Below are positions 50,958 through 58,854 of a stretch of DNA of 64,000 nt, piece after piece. The translations under genes were made by a program, and so were the position numbers. The notes under the pieces were generated by a model that had not been told where the DNA came from, did not search any database, and saw only the letters and a list, made by a program, of their open reading frames with translations. Origin of the DNA: Dorea longicatena (lineage in GTDB: Bacteria; Bacillota; Clostridia; Lachnospirales; Lachnospiraceae); NCBI RefSeq assembly GCF_024168045.1, contig NZ_CP100126.1:265501-329500 (forward strand), given 5' to 3'. How positions within the stretch are numbered: the stretch's first letter is position 1; the number at the start of each line of letters is the position of its first letter.

Positions 50958-51854
50958 ATGATAAAACTAGGGTTCGTGCTATTGATAGCAGTGATACTGG
51001 TACAAGGAATGTTATTTTGGAAATACCAGCGGCAGGTGAAAGACATCTGCCGCCAGTTGTCGTTTCTGATGAAGCACGACAGCAACATGCTGATTACCAG
51101 AGAAATGGATTTTGGAGGCATTGGTGAGTTGGCAGATGTTTTAAACGAATGGCTGGAACTGAAGCGAAGGGAAAAGAAGGAATACTTGAAGAAAGAGGAG
51201 ATGATTTCGGATACATATACAAATCTCTCACATGATATCCGTACTCCTTTGACATCCCTTGACGGATATTTTCAGTTAATGGAAACCTGTGAAGACCAGG
51301 AAGAGCAGAGACGGTATATGAAGATCATACAGGAGAGAATCGGCAGCCTGAAAGAAATGCTGGAAGAATTATTTACTTTTACAAAACTTAAAAACGATTC
51401 TTTTCATCTGGAAATGTCATCCTGCTGTATCAACAAGATTTTGAAAGATACCATATTTTCCTACTACGATGAATGGACGGGCAGAGGAATTGAACCGGAG
51501 ATACAGATTACAGATAAACTGCTGTTTATGAACGGAAATGAACAGGGAATCCAGAGAATTTTTCAGAATATCATAAAAAACGGACTGGATCACGGGGAGA
51601 AGAAAATCAGTATTTCACTGGAAGAAGTTGAAAACAACATCCGGATACAGATAAAAAATCAAGTATGTCATGTGGAAAAAATAAATGTAGATCAGGTGTT
51701 TGAACGGTTTTATAAAGCGGATGAAGCACGCAGTAAGACTTCCAGCGGTCTCGGCTTATCAATTGCGAAAGAGCTGGTACTTCGTATGGATGGGAAAATC
51801 AGCGCCCGGATAGAAGGGAATGAGTTCTGTGTGGAGATTGTGTTTCCAAAATAA
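50958..51854 (+). CDS. small sensor histidine kinase
   Basis: A 298-residue kinase with one N-terminal transmembrane helix (1-22) and almost no external domain, as in intramembrane-sensing kinases. H-box NLSHDIRTPLTSLDGY (His about 93), N-box NIIKNGLDHG, F/G box SSGLGLSIAKELV. It starts one base after the permease stop. With the ABC pair it probably senses transport flux of an antimicrobial peptide and activates the 48420 regulator. Confidence 0.9.
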   Translation: MIKLGFVLLIAVILVQGMLFWKYQRQVKDICRQLSFLMKHDSNMLITREMDFGGIGELADVLNEWLELKRREKKEYLKKEEMISDTYTNLSHDIRTPLTSLDGYFQLMETCEDQEEQRRYMKIIQERIGSLKEMLEELFTFTKLKNDSFHLEMSSCCINKILKDTIFSYYDEWTGRGIEPEIQITDKLLFMNGNEQGIQRIFQNIIKNGLDHGEKKISISLEEVENNIRIQIKNQVCHVEKINVDQVFERFYKADEARSKTSSGLGLSIAKELVLRMDGKISARIEGNEFCVEIVFPK

Positions 51855-51975
51855 AAGGAAAAATTTATATTAAAGCAAGTGAAAATGGGGAATGACTTTA
51901 TATAGGTTTCATGGTAGAATTACAGTAGAAAGAGAAGAGTCACTCAGTCATTTGTTGTATGAAAGGATGAGTATA

Positions 51976-52266
51976 ATGTATAAAGTAGAACTTAAATTTG
52001 ATACAAGCAAGCTCGCTCCGGAAACGGTAAATCAGATGTGTGAACAGGCAGATCAGATTTTTGAGCAGGAGGATTTAAGCTGTGCAGTCAAAGCCCTTGG
52101 AAGCAGGATTTATCTTGACCGGGGACGCAAGCAGGACTATGGAAGATTCTGGGCAGCAATCTTTCAGTTGAAAAACTCCGTAGGAATTGCAGAGAATTTG
52201 TTAGAGTGTTTCTGGTATAACGGAACAGAAAAGGAGAACCTGATTACAGACTTTATAAGGAACTAA
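51976..52266 (+). CDS. small protein upstream of vapD, candidate antitoxin
   Basis: A 96-residue protein (MYKVELKFDTSKLAPETVNQ), ending LECFWYNGTEKENLITDFI. ATG 51976 is nine bases after AAAGGA; 28 upstream codons are open without a site. It ends three bases before vapD. VapD proteins are often encoded beside a small partner; an antitoxin or binding role is inferred from that alone. Confidence 0.6.
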   Translation: MYKVELKFDTSKLAPETVNQMCEQADQIFEQEDLSCAVKALGSRIYLDRGRKQDYGRFWAAIFQLKNSVGIAENLLECFWYNGTEKENLITDFIRN

Positions 52267-52269
52267 CAG

Positions 52270-52602
52270 ATGGACAGCTTACAGAGGAAAGGCATCAATT
52301 TTGACCTGAATACACAAGCACTAAAGGAATATTATCCGAAAGGTGACTGGCATAATGCATATGCGGATGTAAGGGACTTTTTTGAAGCAAACGGATTTGA
52401 GCATATTCAGGGATCGGGATATCATTCGGTGGAAGCAATGTCAGAAGCAAAAGCCATGGCAGTTATTTATCAGATGACAAAAGAATTTCCATGGCTCAAT
52501 TATTGTGTGAATGTGTGTACCATATCAGATGTACCGGAACTGTTTGATATCTCGCATGTATTTGCCAGAGAAGCGGAACGGTTGGAAAAGAAAAATGCAT
52601 GA
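52270..52602 (+). CDS. vapD: VapD-family endoribonuclease
   Basis: A 110-residue protein with VapD features: GINFDLNTQALKEYYPKGDW at the N-terminus, then ANGFEHIQGSGYHS and PWLNYCVNVCTISDV. VapD is a Cas2-like ferredoxin-fold RNase acting as a toxin or persistence factor. AAGGA precedes the ATG. Followed directly by the promoter of the manganese-riboswitch operon. The catalytic acidic residue in NFDLN is present. Confidence 0.88.
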   Translation: MDSLQRKGINFDLNTQALKEYYPKGDWHNAYADVRDFFEANGFEHIQGSGYHSVEAMSEAKAMAVIYQMTKEFPWLNYCVNVCTISDVPELFDISHVFAREAERLEKKNA

Positions 52603-52603
52603 T

Positions 52604-52632
52604 TTGACAAATTATTTCCAATATGTTATATT
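52604..52632 (+). promoter_or_regulatory. promoter of the riboswitch operon
   Basis: TTGACA (52604-52609), 17 bases, TATATT (52627-52632). Transcription would begin near 52640, right at the riboswitch 5' end. Confidence 0.85.
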
Positions 52633-52642
52633 CATCTCAAGC

Positions 52643-52772
52643 AAAAAAGGGAGTAGCTGAACGCCTTGAAAGAGGTGGTTTTGTAACCGACAACCGGTAT
52701 CGAGAGATACCCGTAGCAAATGAGATAGCAAGACTTTTATTGTGGCAGAGGTCATGATAGGAGTCTTTTTTT
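52643..52772 (+). promoter_or_regulatory. yybP-ykoY manganese riboswitch with terminator
   Basis: AAAAG (52645-52649) pairs with CTTTT (52734-52738) as P1. It flanks the conserved loops GGAGTAG (52650-52656) and AGCAAGA (52727-52733) and a GGTATCGAGAGATACC hairpin arm, the hallmarks of the Mn2+-sensing yybP-ykoY class. The 3' strand of P1 is also the 5' strand of a 17-bp hairpin (52730-52746 with 52751-52767, loop AGAG) followed by TTTTT. So P1 and the terminator exclude each other, and Mn2+ should favour read-through. The downstream genes are YccF- and EcsC-type, not the usual MntP, TerC or P-type ATPase. Confidence 0.88.
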
Positions 52773-52831
52773 ATTATGAAATATAGAAAATCTGCCGCAA
52801 TAGTCTGCTAAAAAGAAAGAGAGGATAAACG

Positions 52832-53266
52832 ATGAGTAACGAAATGATGAAACGGGAAATGCAGGAAGCAGTACAGGCAGGGGAGCGGGCGCTTCAGAGC
52901 CTTTACGCAGCAAGGGATAAGTTGGGAAGTGCGAGAAACTGGGGCATTTTTGATATGCTTGGAGGAGGCTTTATCAGTGACTTTGTGAAGCATTCTAAAA
53001 TGAATGACGCAGCTGCGTTGATGGAACAGGCGAAAAGCGATATTCAGCGTTTTCAGAGAGAATTAAGAGATGTGCAGGTTTCCTTGGATCTGCGCATGGA
53101 AATCGGCAGCTTCCTTTCCTTTGCGGATTTCTTTCTGGACGGGCTGGTGGCAGATTATATGGTGCAGAGCAAGATTGCAGATGCAAGAGAACAGGTGGAT
53201 GATGCCATCAACCGGATAGAAAAGATACTTGCTGATGTGAAAAATCGGATGAATGGGGAGGTGTAG
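52832..53266 (+). CDS. coiled-coil helical protein of riboswitch operon
   Basis: A 144-residue, almost entirely helical protein (AVQAGERALQSLYAARDKLG) with a Gly-rich turn GIFDMLGGGFISDF repeated loosely as FADFFLDGLVADY, so it looks like an internal duplication. AGAGG precedes the ATG. First gene behind the manganese riboswitch, three bases before the YccF gene. Similar proteins are annotated only as hypothetical; possibly a membrane-associated regulator. Confidence 0.65.
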   Translation: MSNEMMKREMQEAVQAGERALQSLYAARDKLGSARNWGIFDMLGGGFISDFVKHSKMNDAAALMEQAKSDIQRFQRELRDVQVSLDLRMEIGSFLSFADFFLDGLVADYMVQSKIADAREQVDDAINRIEKILADVKNRMNGEV

Positions 53267-53269
53267 CAT

Positions 53270-53629
53270 ATGGGATGCCTGGGAAATGTGTTGTGGTTTG
53301 TGTTTGGCGGCGCAGTCAGTGGGCTGAGCTGGTGTCTGGCAGGTTGTCTCTGGTGTATTACCGTTGTGGGGATTCCGGTGGGGATGCAGTGTTTTAAATT
53401 TGCGGCGCTTAGTTTTTTCCCCTTTGGAAAAGAGGTGCAGTATGGTGGCGGAGCTGGTTCGTTCCTTTTGAATATCATCTGGCTGATTGTATCCGGTCTG
53501 CCTCTTGCACTGGAGCATCTGGCGTTGGGTACAGCTTTATGTGTGACGATTATCGGAATCCCGTTTGGTTTACAGCAGTTTAAACTGGCGAAACTGGCAT
53601 TGATGCCGTTTGGTGCGGAGGTGTATTAA
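53270..53629 (+). CDS. YccF-domain inner membrane protein
   Basis: A 119-residue membrane protein with two copies of the YccF motif (WCITVVGIPVGMQCFKFAALSFFPFG, and VTIIGIPFGLQQFKLAKLALMPFG), each next to hydrophobic segments. Function of YccF is unknown. GGAGGTG precedes the ATG. It sits behind a manganese riboswitch and directly before an EcsC gene, which suggests a metal- or envelope-related role. Confidence 0.88.
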   Translation: MGCLGNVLWFVFGGAVSGLSWCLAGCLWCITVVGIPVGMQCFKFAALSFFPFGKEVQYGGGAGSFLLNIIWLIVSGLPLALEHLALGTALCVTIIGIPFGLQQFKLAKLALMPFGAEVY

Positions 53630-53630
53630 G

Positions 53631-54467
53631 ATGCGATTATTTGATAAAAGGACACCGCTTCAGAAGGAGTGGGAAAAGCTGGAAGTACAGGAGCAGAGAT
53701 TCCTTCAGAAGCGTTCAGAGAAAAGGGAGAGCATTCTGAATCAGAAACTGGAGGAAAAGATACCGCCGAAACTTCAGAAAACATTGGATACCGCTTTTGC
53801 GAAGGCATTTGCTCTGATTTTCGAGAAAGGAACCGGGGTTATTGAAAAGACGTATCAGCGGACAAAACTGGAGCAGGATTATCAGGTGCGGCAGTATATG
53901 GCGGATGTAAAGCAGAATTCCAAATCCCTCCGCTCTTTTTCTAAAAAGGCAAGAGATACGGGAACAAAGAATTTACTGCTATCCGGTGTGTCTGGAATCG
54001 GGATGGGCGTATTGGGAATCGGTCTGCCGGATATTCCGGTATTTACAGGGATGATTTTAAAGAATATTTATGAGACTGCTCTGCAGTATGGATACAGCTA
54101 TGAAAGCAGGGAAGAAAAATATTTTATCTTATTATTGATCCGGGGAGCAGTATCCTATGGGGATACACTTTGTGAGATTGACGGGAAAGTAAATGAATTT
54201 ATCAGAAACGGAATACTGCCGGAAGAGTATCAGGATAAGGAGCAGATCGAACAAACGGCGGGAGCTTTGTCAAAAGAGCTTCTGTATATGAAGTTCTTAC
54301 AGGGAATTCCGGTGGTTGGTGCTGTAGGCGGAGCTTATGATGCAGTCTACATGAAACGGATCACAGAGTATGCAGAGCTGAAATACCGGCACAGGTATCT
54401 GGCGGGGCGGAAAAAGGCAGAGAATGGACAATTATGTAAAAGGTGTAAAAGTTATAGAGATATATGA
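53631..54467 (+). CDS. EcsC-family protein
   Basis: A 278-residue protein with an N-terminal coiled coil (RTPLQKEWEKLEVQEQRFLQKR) and the EcsC domain (about 110-250) with hydrophobic stretches SGIGMGVLGIGLPDIPVFTG and GIPVVGAVGGAYDAVY. EcsC proteins are membrane-linked and of unknown function, in B. subtilis encoded with an ABC exporter. ATG 53631 has GGAGGTG upstream and lies two bases after the YccF stop. The gene end overlaps a foreign-looking AT-rich frame. Confidence 0.85.
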   Translation: MRLFDKRTPLQKEWEKLEVQEQRFLQKRSEKRESILNQKLEEKIPPKLQKTLDTAFAKAFALIFEKGTGVIEKTYQRTKLEQDYQVRQYMADVKQNSKSLRSFSKKARDTGTKNLLLSGVSGIGMGVLGIGLPDIPVFTGMILKNIYETALQYGYSYESREEKYFILLLIRGAVSYGDTLCEIDGKVNEFIRNGILPEEYQDKEQIEQTAGALSKELLYMKFLQGIPVVGAVGGAYDAVYMKRITEYAELKYRHRYLAGRKKAENGQLCKRCKSYRDI

Positions 54468-54756
54468 TGCCGCAAATAAGGAATTGCTGGTAAAGTATGA
54501 TGATAAGCATAATATAGACAAGGTTATTTCTGCTTTAAATATAAAATCATGGAAAGAGACAGAAAAAAGCATAGGTATGAACCCTAAATATACCATAAAA
54601 TTTTATTGCGATACTACGAACCAAGATGAAGAAAAAGATATAAAAGAAATTACCCTTTATGAAAATGGGGAATATGCTACGATTTTTATTACTTCTCCTG
54701 GCGGAGTAAAACAAAACTATAAAACGAGCATTGATATTTCTGAATTGGTTATCTAA
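54424..54756 (+). CDS. hypothetical AT-rich protein
   Basis: A 110-residue protein (VIEIYDAANKELLVKYDDKHNI) starting inside the EcsC gene with only AAGGCAGAGA as ribosome site. Base composition is clearly more AT-rich than the genes before it, so it may mark a recombination join, with the EcsC C-terminus replaced. Not recognised. Confidence 0.5.
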   Translation: MDNYVKGVKVIEIYDAANKELLVKYDDKHNIDKVISALNIKSWKETEKSIGMNPKYTIKFYCDTTNQDEEKDIKEITLYENGEYATIFITSPGGVKQNYKTSIDISELVI

Positions 54757-54889
54757 TAATATTTGTGTAATGAGAATGAAAATCTAATTCTTTCAAGTTT
54801 AACTAAGACATTCCCGGAGCAAATGCTCATGGCATTGAAGCGGATACAAACACTATTGTTTGATAGAAATAAGAGAGGTTATTTATAAT

Positions 54890-54941
54890 AAAATGAGCCG
54901 CCAGAACTGTAGGGGTGATGCAGTACGGGCGGCTCATTTTC
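54890..54941. terminator. strong bidirectional terminator
   Basis: AAAATGAGCCGCC (54890-54902) pairs with GGCGGCTCATTTT (54928-54940), with an ACTG/CAGT inner stem. A-run and T-run on the two sides allow use from either strand. Confidence 0.8.
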
Positions 54942-54944
54942 TAT

Positions 54945-55211
54945 CTAAACGGATGTATCCGGAAGTTCCGGCAGTTGATCGGTGAGTTCTTCATATCCGA
55001 GAATATCTCCGGCACATGGCATCGATTGCCCTGTTCCCTGCTGTGGTTTCCGGAAGTACAGCCGATACCGATGTCCCTCTAGGAGTTTGATATTCTTTTC
55101 CAGTGAGAAGGCGTATTCCTTTCCGTTATCACTGGCAAACCAATATTGCTGGTTTTTCCCGAAGAGTGTCTGTTCCCGTTTCGTGCAGCTTACGTCCAGT
55201 GACAGATAATC
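54945..55211 (-). pseudogene. N-terminally truncated gene fragment
   Basis: A minus-strand frame of 88 codons bounded upstream by TGA, with no start codon. It reads convincingly as protein (DYLSLDVSCTKREQTLFGKN, then YWFASDNGKEYAFSLEKN, ending DQLPELPDTSV), and its codon use fits the neighbourhood. A C-terminal remnant of an unidentified protein; the missing 5' part abuts the lacZ-type remnant region. Confidence 0.5.
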
Positions 55212-55376
55212 TCATTTGTAGGTGTATACTAAAATAGAACAAGAAATTTTTAACGAACGAATCCCAAAAATCTTTTTTGGGATTTGTTTGGAAAGGAAAG
55301 AGTACCACAGAGGAGCTTACAGCATGGAGGCAACCGGAGCAGAAAAAGGAATGTTTTCAGAAGAAGAACAGTTTTA

Positions 55377-55493
55377 TGCGTATACGGAGCAGTCAGAGGA
55401 GTCGGAGGTATCGACAGCTGGCAAAGTGATGTGGAAGACGAATATCATATCAGTGCGGAAGAAGACATCAGATATTCATTTACCATTTGTTAG
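55377..55493 (+). pseudogene. beta-galactosidase C-terminal remnant
   Basis: In this frame the last 39 codons read [18 protein letters not shown], then VEDEYHI and YSFTIC. This matches the conserved C-terminal GVGGxDSWG...Y segment of LacZ/GH2 beta-galactosidases. No upstream LacZ sequence is present. A 73-107 residue frame overlapping it in another phase is probably a shadow. Confidence 0.6.
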
Positions 55494-55545
55494 TTGCAAT
55501 GAAGATACACAGGATGTATCGATAAATATTGAACTAGAGGAGTAA

Positions 55546-55713
55546 AAAATATAGAGCAGCTCAAGATTAGTGAATAGTTTTTCATATGATGTTTGTGTTT
55601 GCATAATTTGTTCTTACAACAACTATTTTCACATCTAAAAGAAATAGAGGATAATAAAGTAAGAGAGGTTCATGATGTTAAATGTCATGGACCGCTCTTT
55701 CTTTAGGGGAAAA
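55546..55713. other. intergenic, no gene seen
   Basis: AT-rich gap between the lacZ remnant and the convergent ATPase gene. A short imperfect repeat (GAGAGGTTCATGA / TCATGGACCGCTC, about 55661-55696) may terminate the ATPase transcript. Confidence 0.4.
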
Positions 55714-57513
55714 TTATAAATGTTTCAAATAATTTTCTACATTCTGATACTCAACGCCATTTTCCATGACGGAATCTTCACCACGATAGAGCACACATCG
55801 CTTGGTAATCTGACCAAATCTATGACTTGTTTGATTCAGTTTTTCTTCGTCAACTAAGAAGCGAGCTTGCATTGGAACAATTTTCGAGCTGTGTTTTATT
55901 TCGTAGCATTCACATGTATTGAGTTTAGCATCGTAAATTACCATATCGTATTCGCCGACAGCAAATTGCAATTTGAAAACACGTTGATGTCTTTTAGTCG
56001 ATTTGAATGTTTCTAAAAGTACGATGTCTTCCATCATACGACCACGCACTTCTTCCAAAATACGTTCAGAAACTAACATTTTTTCGTGCTCGCTCAATGT
56101 AGAGAATAATTCATCTTTTGTCAAAGAATGAACCAATGCCTGTGCCTGGCAATAACGCATGCCTGGTTGCGTGAATAAAATATTCTCTAGTGGTTCAGCA
56201 CTTGGAATTACCGTTTCTCGTGGAACGTCAACAATCAGGTCAAGTGCTTTCAAATATTCTTTGATTTCCTCTATGTGAGCATTTGTAATACCAATAGATT
56301 GTTCTTCTTTGTTGCGAATCTCCAACATATCCATTAATCGTTTGGTTACTGCTTCTGTATCGATTTTATCCAAAATATCTGTACGCTGTTCTGGATTACG
56401 ATCTCTTCGCAAAACATCAGCAGCTGAACCCAAATCATGAGATTTGAATTTGTCGGTCAGAATACGAATAAGGAAACGATGATTCATATCCTCAATGATT
56501 CGATTGATAGCACCTGTTAGTTCACCTGCCTCATAGAGTGATTGGAGATGACGGAAATATCCTCCATCTTGACAACAACTCAGGGAGTGCTGGATATTTT
56601 TACAGATTGCGGTATCGATATAACGCCGTGTGGATTCGTCATCACGGAACGAAGCATCCTCTGCAATAACGTCTTTATCATCAAAATCTAGTTCTCCTGC
56701 ACGAAGTGTGCCGCCATAGCGAATGTACTCGTCAATACTGTCGATACCGAGTAAACGACTATGTTCACGGAATGGAATAAAGGTAGTGTGAATCGTAACA
56801 GCTCGATCATAAAGTTCCTGATGAAGCGCAAACCAAAAGCCAAGAGAATCTGTTCCGGATAAAACAATTTTCATACCTTGTGCAGCGTAGATATCAGAGA
56901 ATAGTGCTGCTGAATCAATAAAGTCGGGCATCAGGGTTACTTCGTCAATAAAAACATATTCATATCCCAGATCAAGGAGTTTGCCCAAATCACGATTCAT
57001 CGCTGCCATGGTATCGCTCCCTTTCGCTTTGATGTATGCTGATTTTGCGGACTGTGATGGAGTCATTCCTAAAACAGCCTGACGCAGCATTGTTGTCTTT
57101 CCTGTTCGTCGCAGACCAAATACCAAGCATACACGATCTGTTTCCTCACTGTTTAAATATGCCTGTAACTGTCTGAAACAATCACGTTTTCCCCAGTTTT
57201 TTACACCTTTTGTCAGTGCCAGAAGACGTTCTCCGATAATGACAGAAGTTTCAAAATCTGTAGATTTAGGTGGAACAATAGAACTGTGTTGTTTCAGTTC
57301 TTTCAATTCTTCTTGAAGCTGTTTGCGCCTTTCAACACCTGCAAAAACTTCTTCGCGTTCGTTCTTTTTAATGTACTTGCTTTTGCTTTTTCCATTCTCT
57401 GTCCATTGCAGATAAGGCTGCTCTTTGCCGTAAATTTTCTTCATGTTGATAGAACCTTGTGGTAAGGATGCTATTTCGTTTTCTAATTCATAAATTCGTT
57501 TGTAGATATCCAT
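55714..57513 (-). CDS. AAA ATPase with N-terminal DUF6788-like domain
   Basis: A 599-residue protein. The N-terminal 65 residues (ELENEIASLPQGSINMKKIYG, then YLQWTENGKSKSKYIKKNE) resemble DUF6788. The ATPase core has Walker A FGLRRTGKTTM (about 132) and Walker B YVFIDEVTLMPDF, then SGTDSLGFW, as in AAA_14/DUF4143-type proteins. A C-terminal nuclease-like strand (YDMVIYDAKLNTCECYEIKH) follows. ATG 57513 has CGGGGTGATATT upstream. Preceded by repeated AATGGGTTAT boxes. Role unknown; such mobile ATPases may be regulatory or defensive. Confidence 0.82.
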   Translation of the reverse strand: MDIYKRIYELENEIASLPQGSINMKKIYGKEQPYLQWTENGKSKSKYIKKNEREEVFAGVERRKQLQEELKELKQHSSIVPPKSTDFETSVIIGERLLALTKGVKNWGKRDCFRQLQAYLNSEETDRVCLVFGLRRTGKTTMLRQAVLGMTPSQSAKSAYIKAKGSDTMAAMNRDLGKLLDLGYEYVFIDEVTLMPDFIDSAALFSDIYAAQGMKIVLSGTDSLGFWFALHQELYDRAVTIHTTFIPFREHSRLLGIDSIDEYIRYGGTLRAGELDFDDKDVIAEDASFRDDESTRRYIDTAICKNIQHSLSCCQDGGYFRHLQSLYEAGELTGAINRIIEDMNHRFLIRILTDKFKSHDLGSAADVLRRDRNPEQRTDILDKIDTEAVTKRLMDMLEIRNKEEQSIGITNAHIEEIKEYLKALDLIVDVPRETVIPSAEPLENILFTQPGMRYCQAQALVHSLTKDELFSTLSEHEKMLVSERILEEVRGRMMEDIVLLETFKSTKRHQRVFKLQFAVGEYDMVIYDAKLNTCECYEIKHSSKIVPMQARFLVDEEKLNQTSHRFGQITKRCVLYRGEDSVMENGVEYQNVENYLKHL

Positions 57514-57538
57514 AATATCACCCCGTTTCTTACAATCT

Positions 57539-57595
57539 ATTATAACCCATTTTAAGAAAAATATCAATGGGTTATAATGGGTTATAACGTTGAAA
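57539..57595 (-). promoter_or_regulatory. repeat boxes upstream of ATPase gene
   Basis: ATAACCCATT (57542-57551) and AATGGGTTAT (57566-57575) are inverted, and a second AATGGGTTAT (57576-57585) follows in tandem. They sit 30-75 bases before the ATPase start and look like binding sites for an autoregulator. Confidence 0.55.
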
Positions 57596-57636
57596 AATGT
57601 GGAAGTGAAACGATCACTTTCGTTGGCTATTCTTGA

Positions 57637-57798
57637 TTACACTTCACAAATCATCTTCCGATAATCTCTCGGAGACATTTTATAAGTATTTAGAAATGTG
57701 CGATTGAAAGTTCTCAGACTTCCAAACCCGGCACTGTGGCAGATATCCGTAATGCTACGGTCGGAATGTTGAAGCAGATTACAAGAATAATCCAAACG
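57637..57798 (-). pseudogene. AraC-family C-terminal fragment
   Basis: A minus-strand frame ending in TAA at 57637 reads NLLQHSDRSITDICHSAG, FGSLRTFNRTFLNTYKMS and PRDYRKMICEV, the second helix-turn-helix of an AraC/XylS regulator. The N-terminal part is gone; at 57798 the sequence switches directly into a MATE fragment on the other strand. Confidence 0.75.
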
Positions 57799-57799
57799 G

Positions 57800-58423
57800 A
57801 TGCTGCGGATTGCTGTACCTTCGGTTCTGCAGCAGTCTACAGTGTCAATCGGTATGATGATCGTACAGGCAGTTGTAAATCCATTCGGTACACAGGCACT
57901 TGCAGGTTATGCGGCAACGATGAGAGTAGAGAATGTTTTTTCCTTGATATTTGTATCTATCGGAAATGCAGTCTCACCGTATGTTTCCCAGAATCTTGGC
58001 GCAAAGAAAATGGATCGTATCAAAAAGGGATATCACGCAGCATTGGTGTTAGATCTGTGTTTTGCAGTCCTTGCTTTTGTAGTCATTGAAACACTGCATA
58101 CGCAGATTTCTTCGTTATTCCTGGGCAAAGATGGATCCGCCTTGGCATATCAGGTGTCAGGGGATTACATGAGATGGCTCGGTTACTTTTTCATTTTCAT
58201 GGGTATCAAGATGGCAACCGATGGAGTACTTCGTGGACTTGGAATCATGCGCCCGTTTCTCATCGCCAATATGGTAAATCTTGCGATCCGCCTGGCGGTT
58301 GCTTTGATTTTTGCACCCCGGTTTGGCATTGCATTTGTCTGGCTTGCTGTACCAGCTGGCTGGTTTGCAAATTTTTTGATTTCCTATGTGGCACTTAACG
58401 GATGTAAAGTGTTCTCACCATGA
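57800..58423 (+). pseudogene. MATE transporter C-terminal half
   Basis: A 207-codon frame matching the second half of a MATE pump (RIAVPSVLQQSTVSIGMMIV, then FVSIGNAVSPYVSQNLGAKK and RWLGYFFIFMGIKMATDGVLRGLG). It begins exactly where the AraC fragment ends, so a deletion fused an araC-MATE divergent or adjacent pair. After its stop, a +1 frame encodes a His-rich tail (CSHHEHSHEEGHTCGEHGCG), suggesting a further frameshift near the end. Not functional as a pump. Confidence 0.75.
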
Positions 58424-58505
58424 GCACAGCCATGAGGAAGGGCATACATGTGGCGAGCATGGATGCGGTATTTAAAATAAGTCAGACAACGTACAGAGAT
58501 AGAAC

Positions 58506-58552
58506 AATAAGGGCAAAAAATTCGTTTAAAGAATTTTTTGCCCTTATTTTCG
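58506..58552. terminator. strong bidirectional terminator
   Basis: AATAAGGGCAAAAAATTC (58506-58523) pairs perfectly with GAATTTTTTGCCCTTATT (58531-58548), loop GTTTAAA, then TT. It isolates the Wadjet locus from the fragments upstream. Confidence 0.85.
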
Positions 58553-58677
58553 TCTTGCGGCATACGATTTAATGCGCAGAGGACAGGAGGTAATTTTATA
58601 CCCCACCTGATGTTATAAACTATAGACATAAAAGGGAAAACAGATCATTTATTTTCAAAGAAATGGAGGAACTGGCA

Positions 58678-58779
58678 ATGAAAGGTTTTAACACAGGTGA
58701 CGGTTATATGGGAATGGTAGATGGCGAATATATCCTATTTGCCAGCGAAGCGGATTATTATGATTATGTGAATGATTAA
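58678..58779 (+). CDS. 33-residue small protein
   Basis: A small frame (MKGFNTGDGYMGMVDGEYIL then FASEADYYDYVND) with TGGAGGA about ten bases before the ATG. Acidic and Tyr-rich, resembling small YodL/DUF-type proteins common in Lachnospiraceae genomes. It precedes the jet promoter by a few bases. Confidence 0.55.
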   Translation: MKGFNTGDGYMGMVDGEYILFASEADYYDYVND

Positions 58780-58785
58780 AAAACA

Positions 58786-58825
58786 GGAAATATGTGGAAT
58801 ATATTTCCAATGCATGTGCTATACT
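58786..58825 (+). promoter_or_regulatory. jet operon promoter with inverted repeat
   Basis: GGAAATAT (58786-58793) and ATATTTCC (58801-58808) form a perfect inverted repeat with a 7-base spacer over the expected -35 position. TATACT at 58820-58825 with extended TGC is the -10 box. It suggests repressor control of the Wadjet genes. Confidence 0.6.
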
Positions 58826-58854
58826 GAACTTAATTAACCAGAAGGAGAAGTTCT

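Noticed and set aside
55222..55545. 107-codon plus-strand frame
   Set aside because: It overlaps in another phase a stretch that matches the LacZ C-terminus; only the latter is supported.
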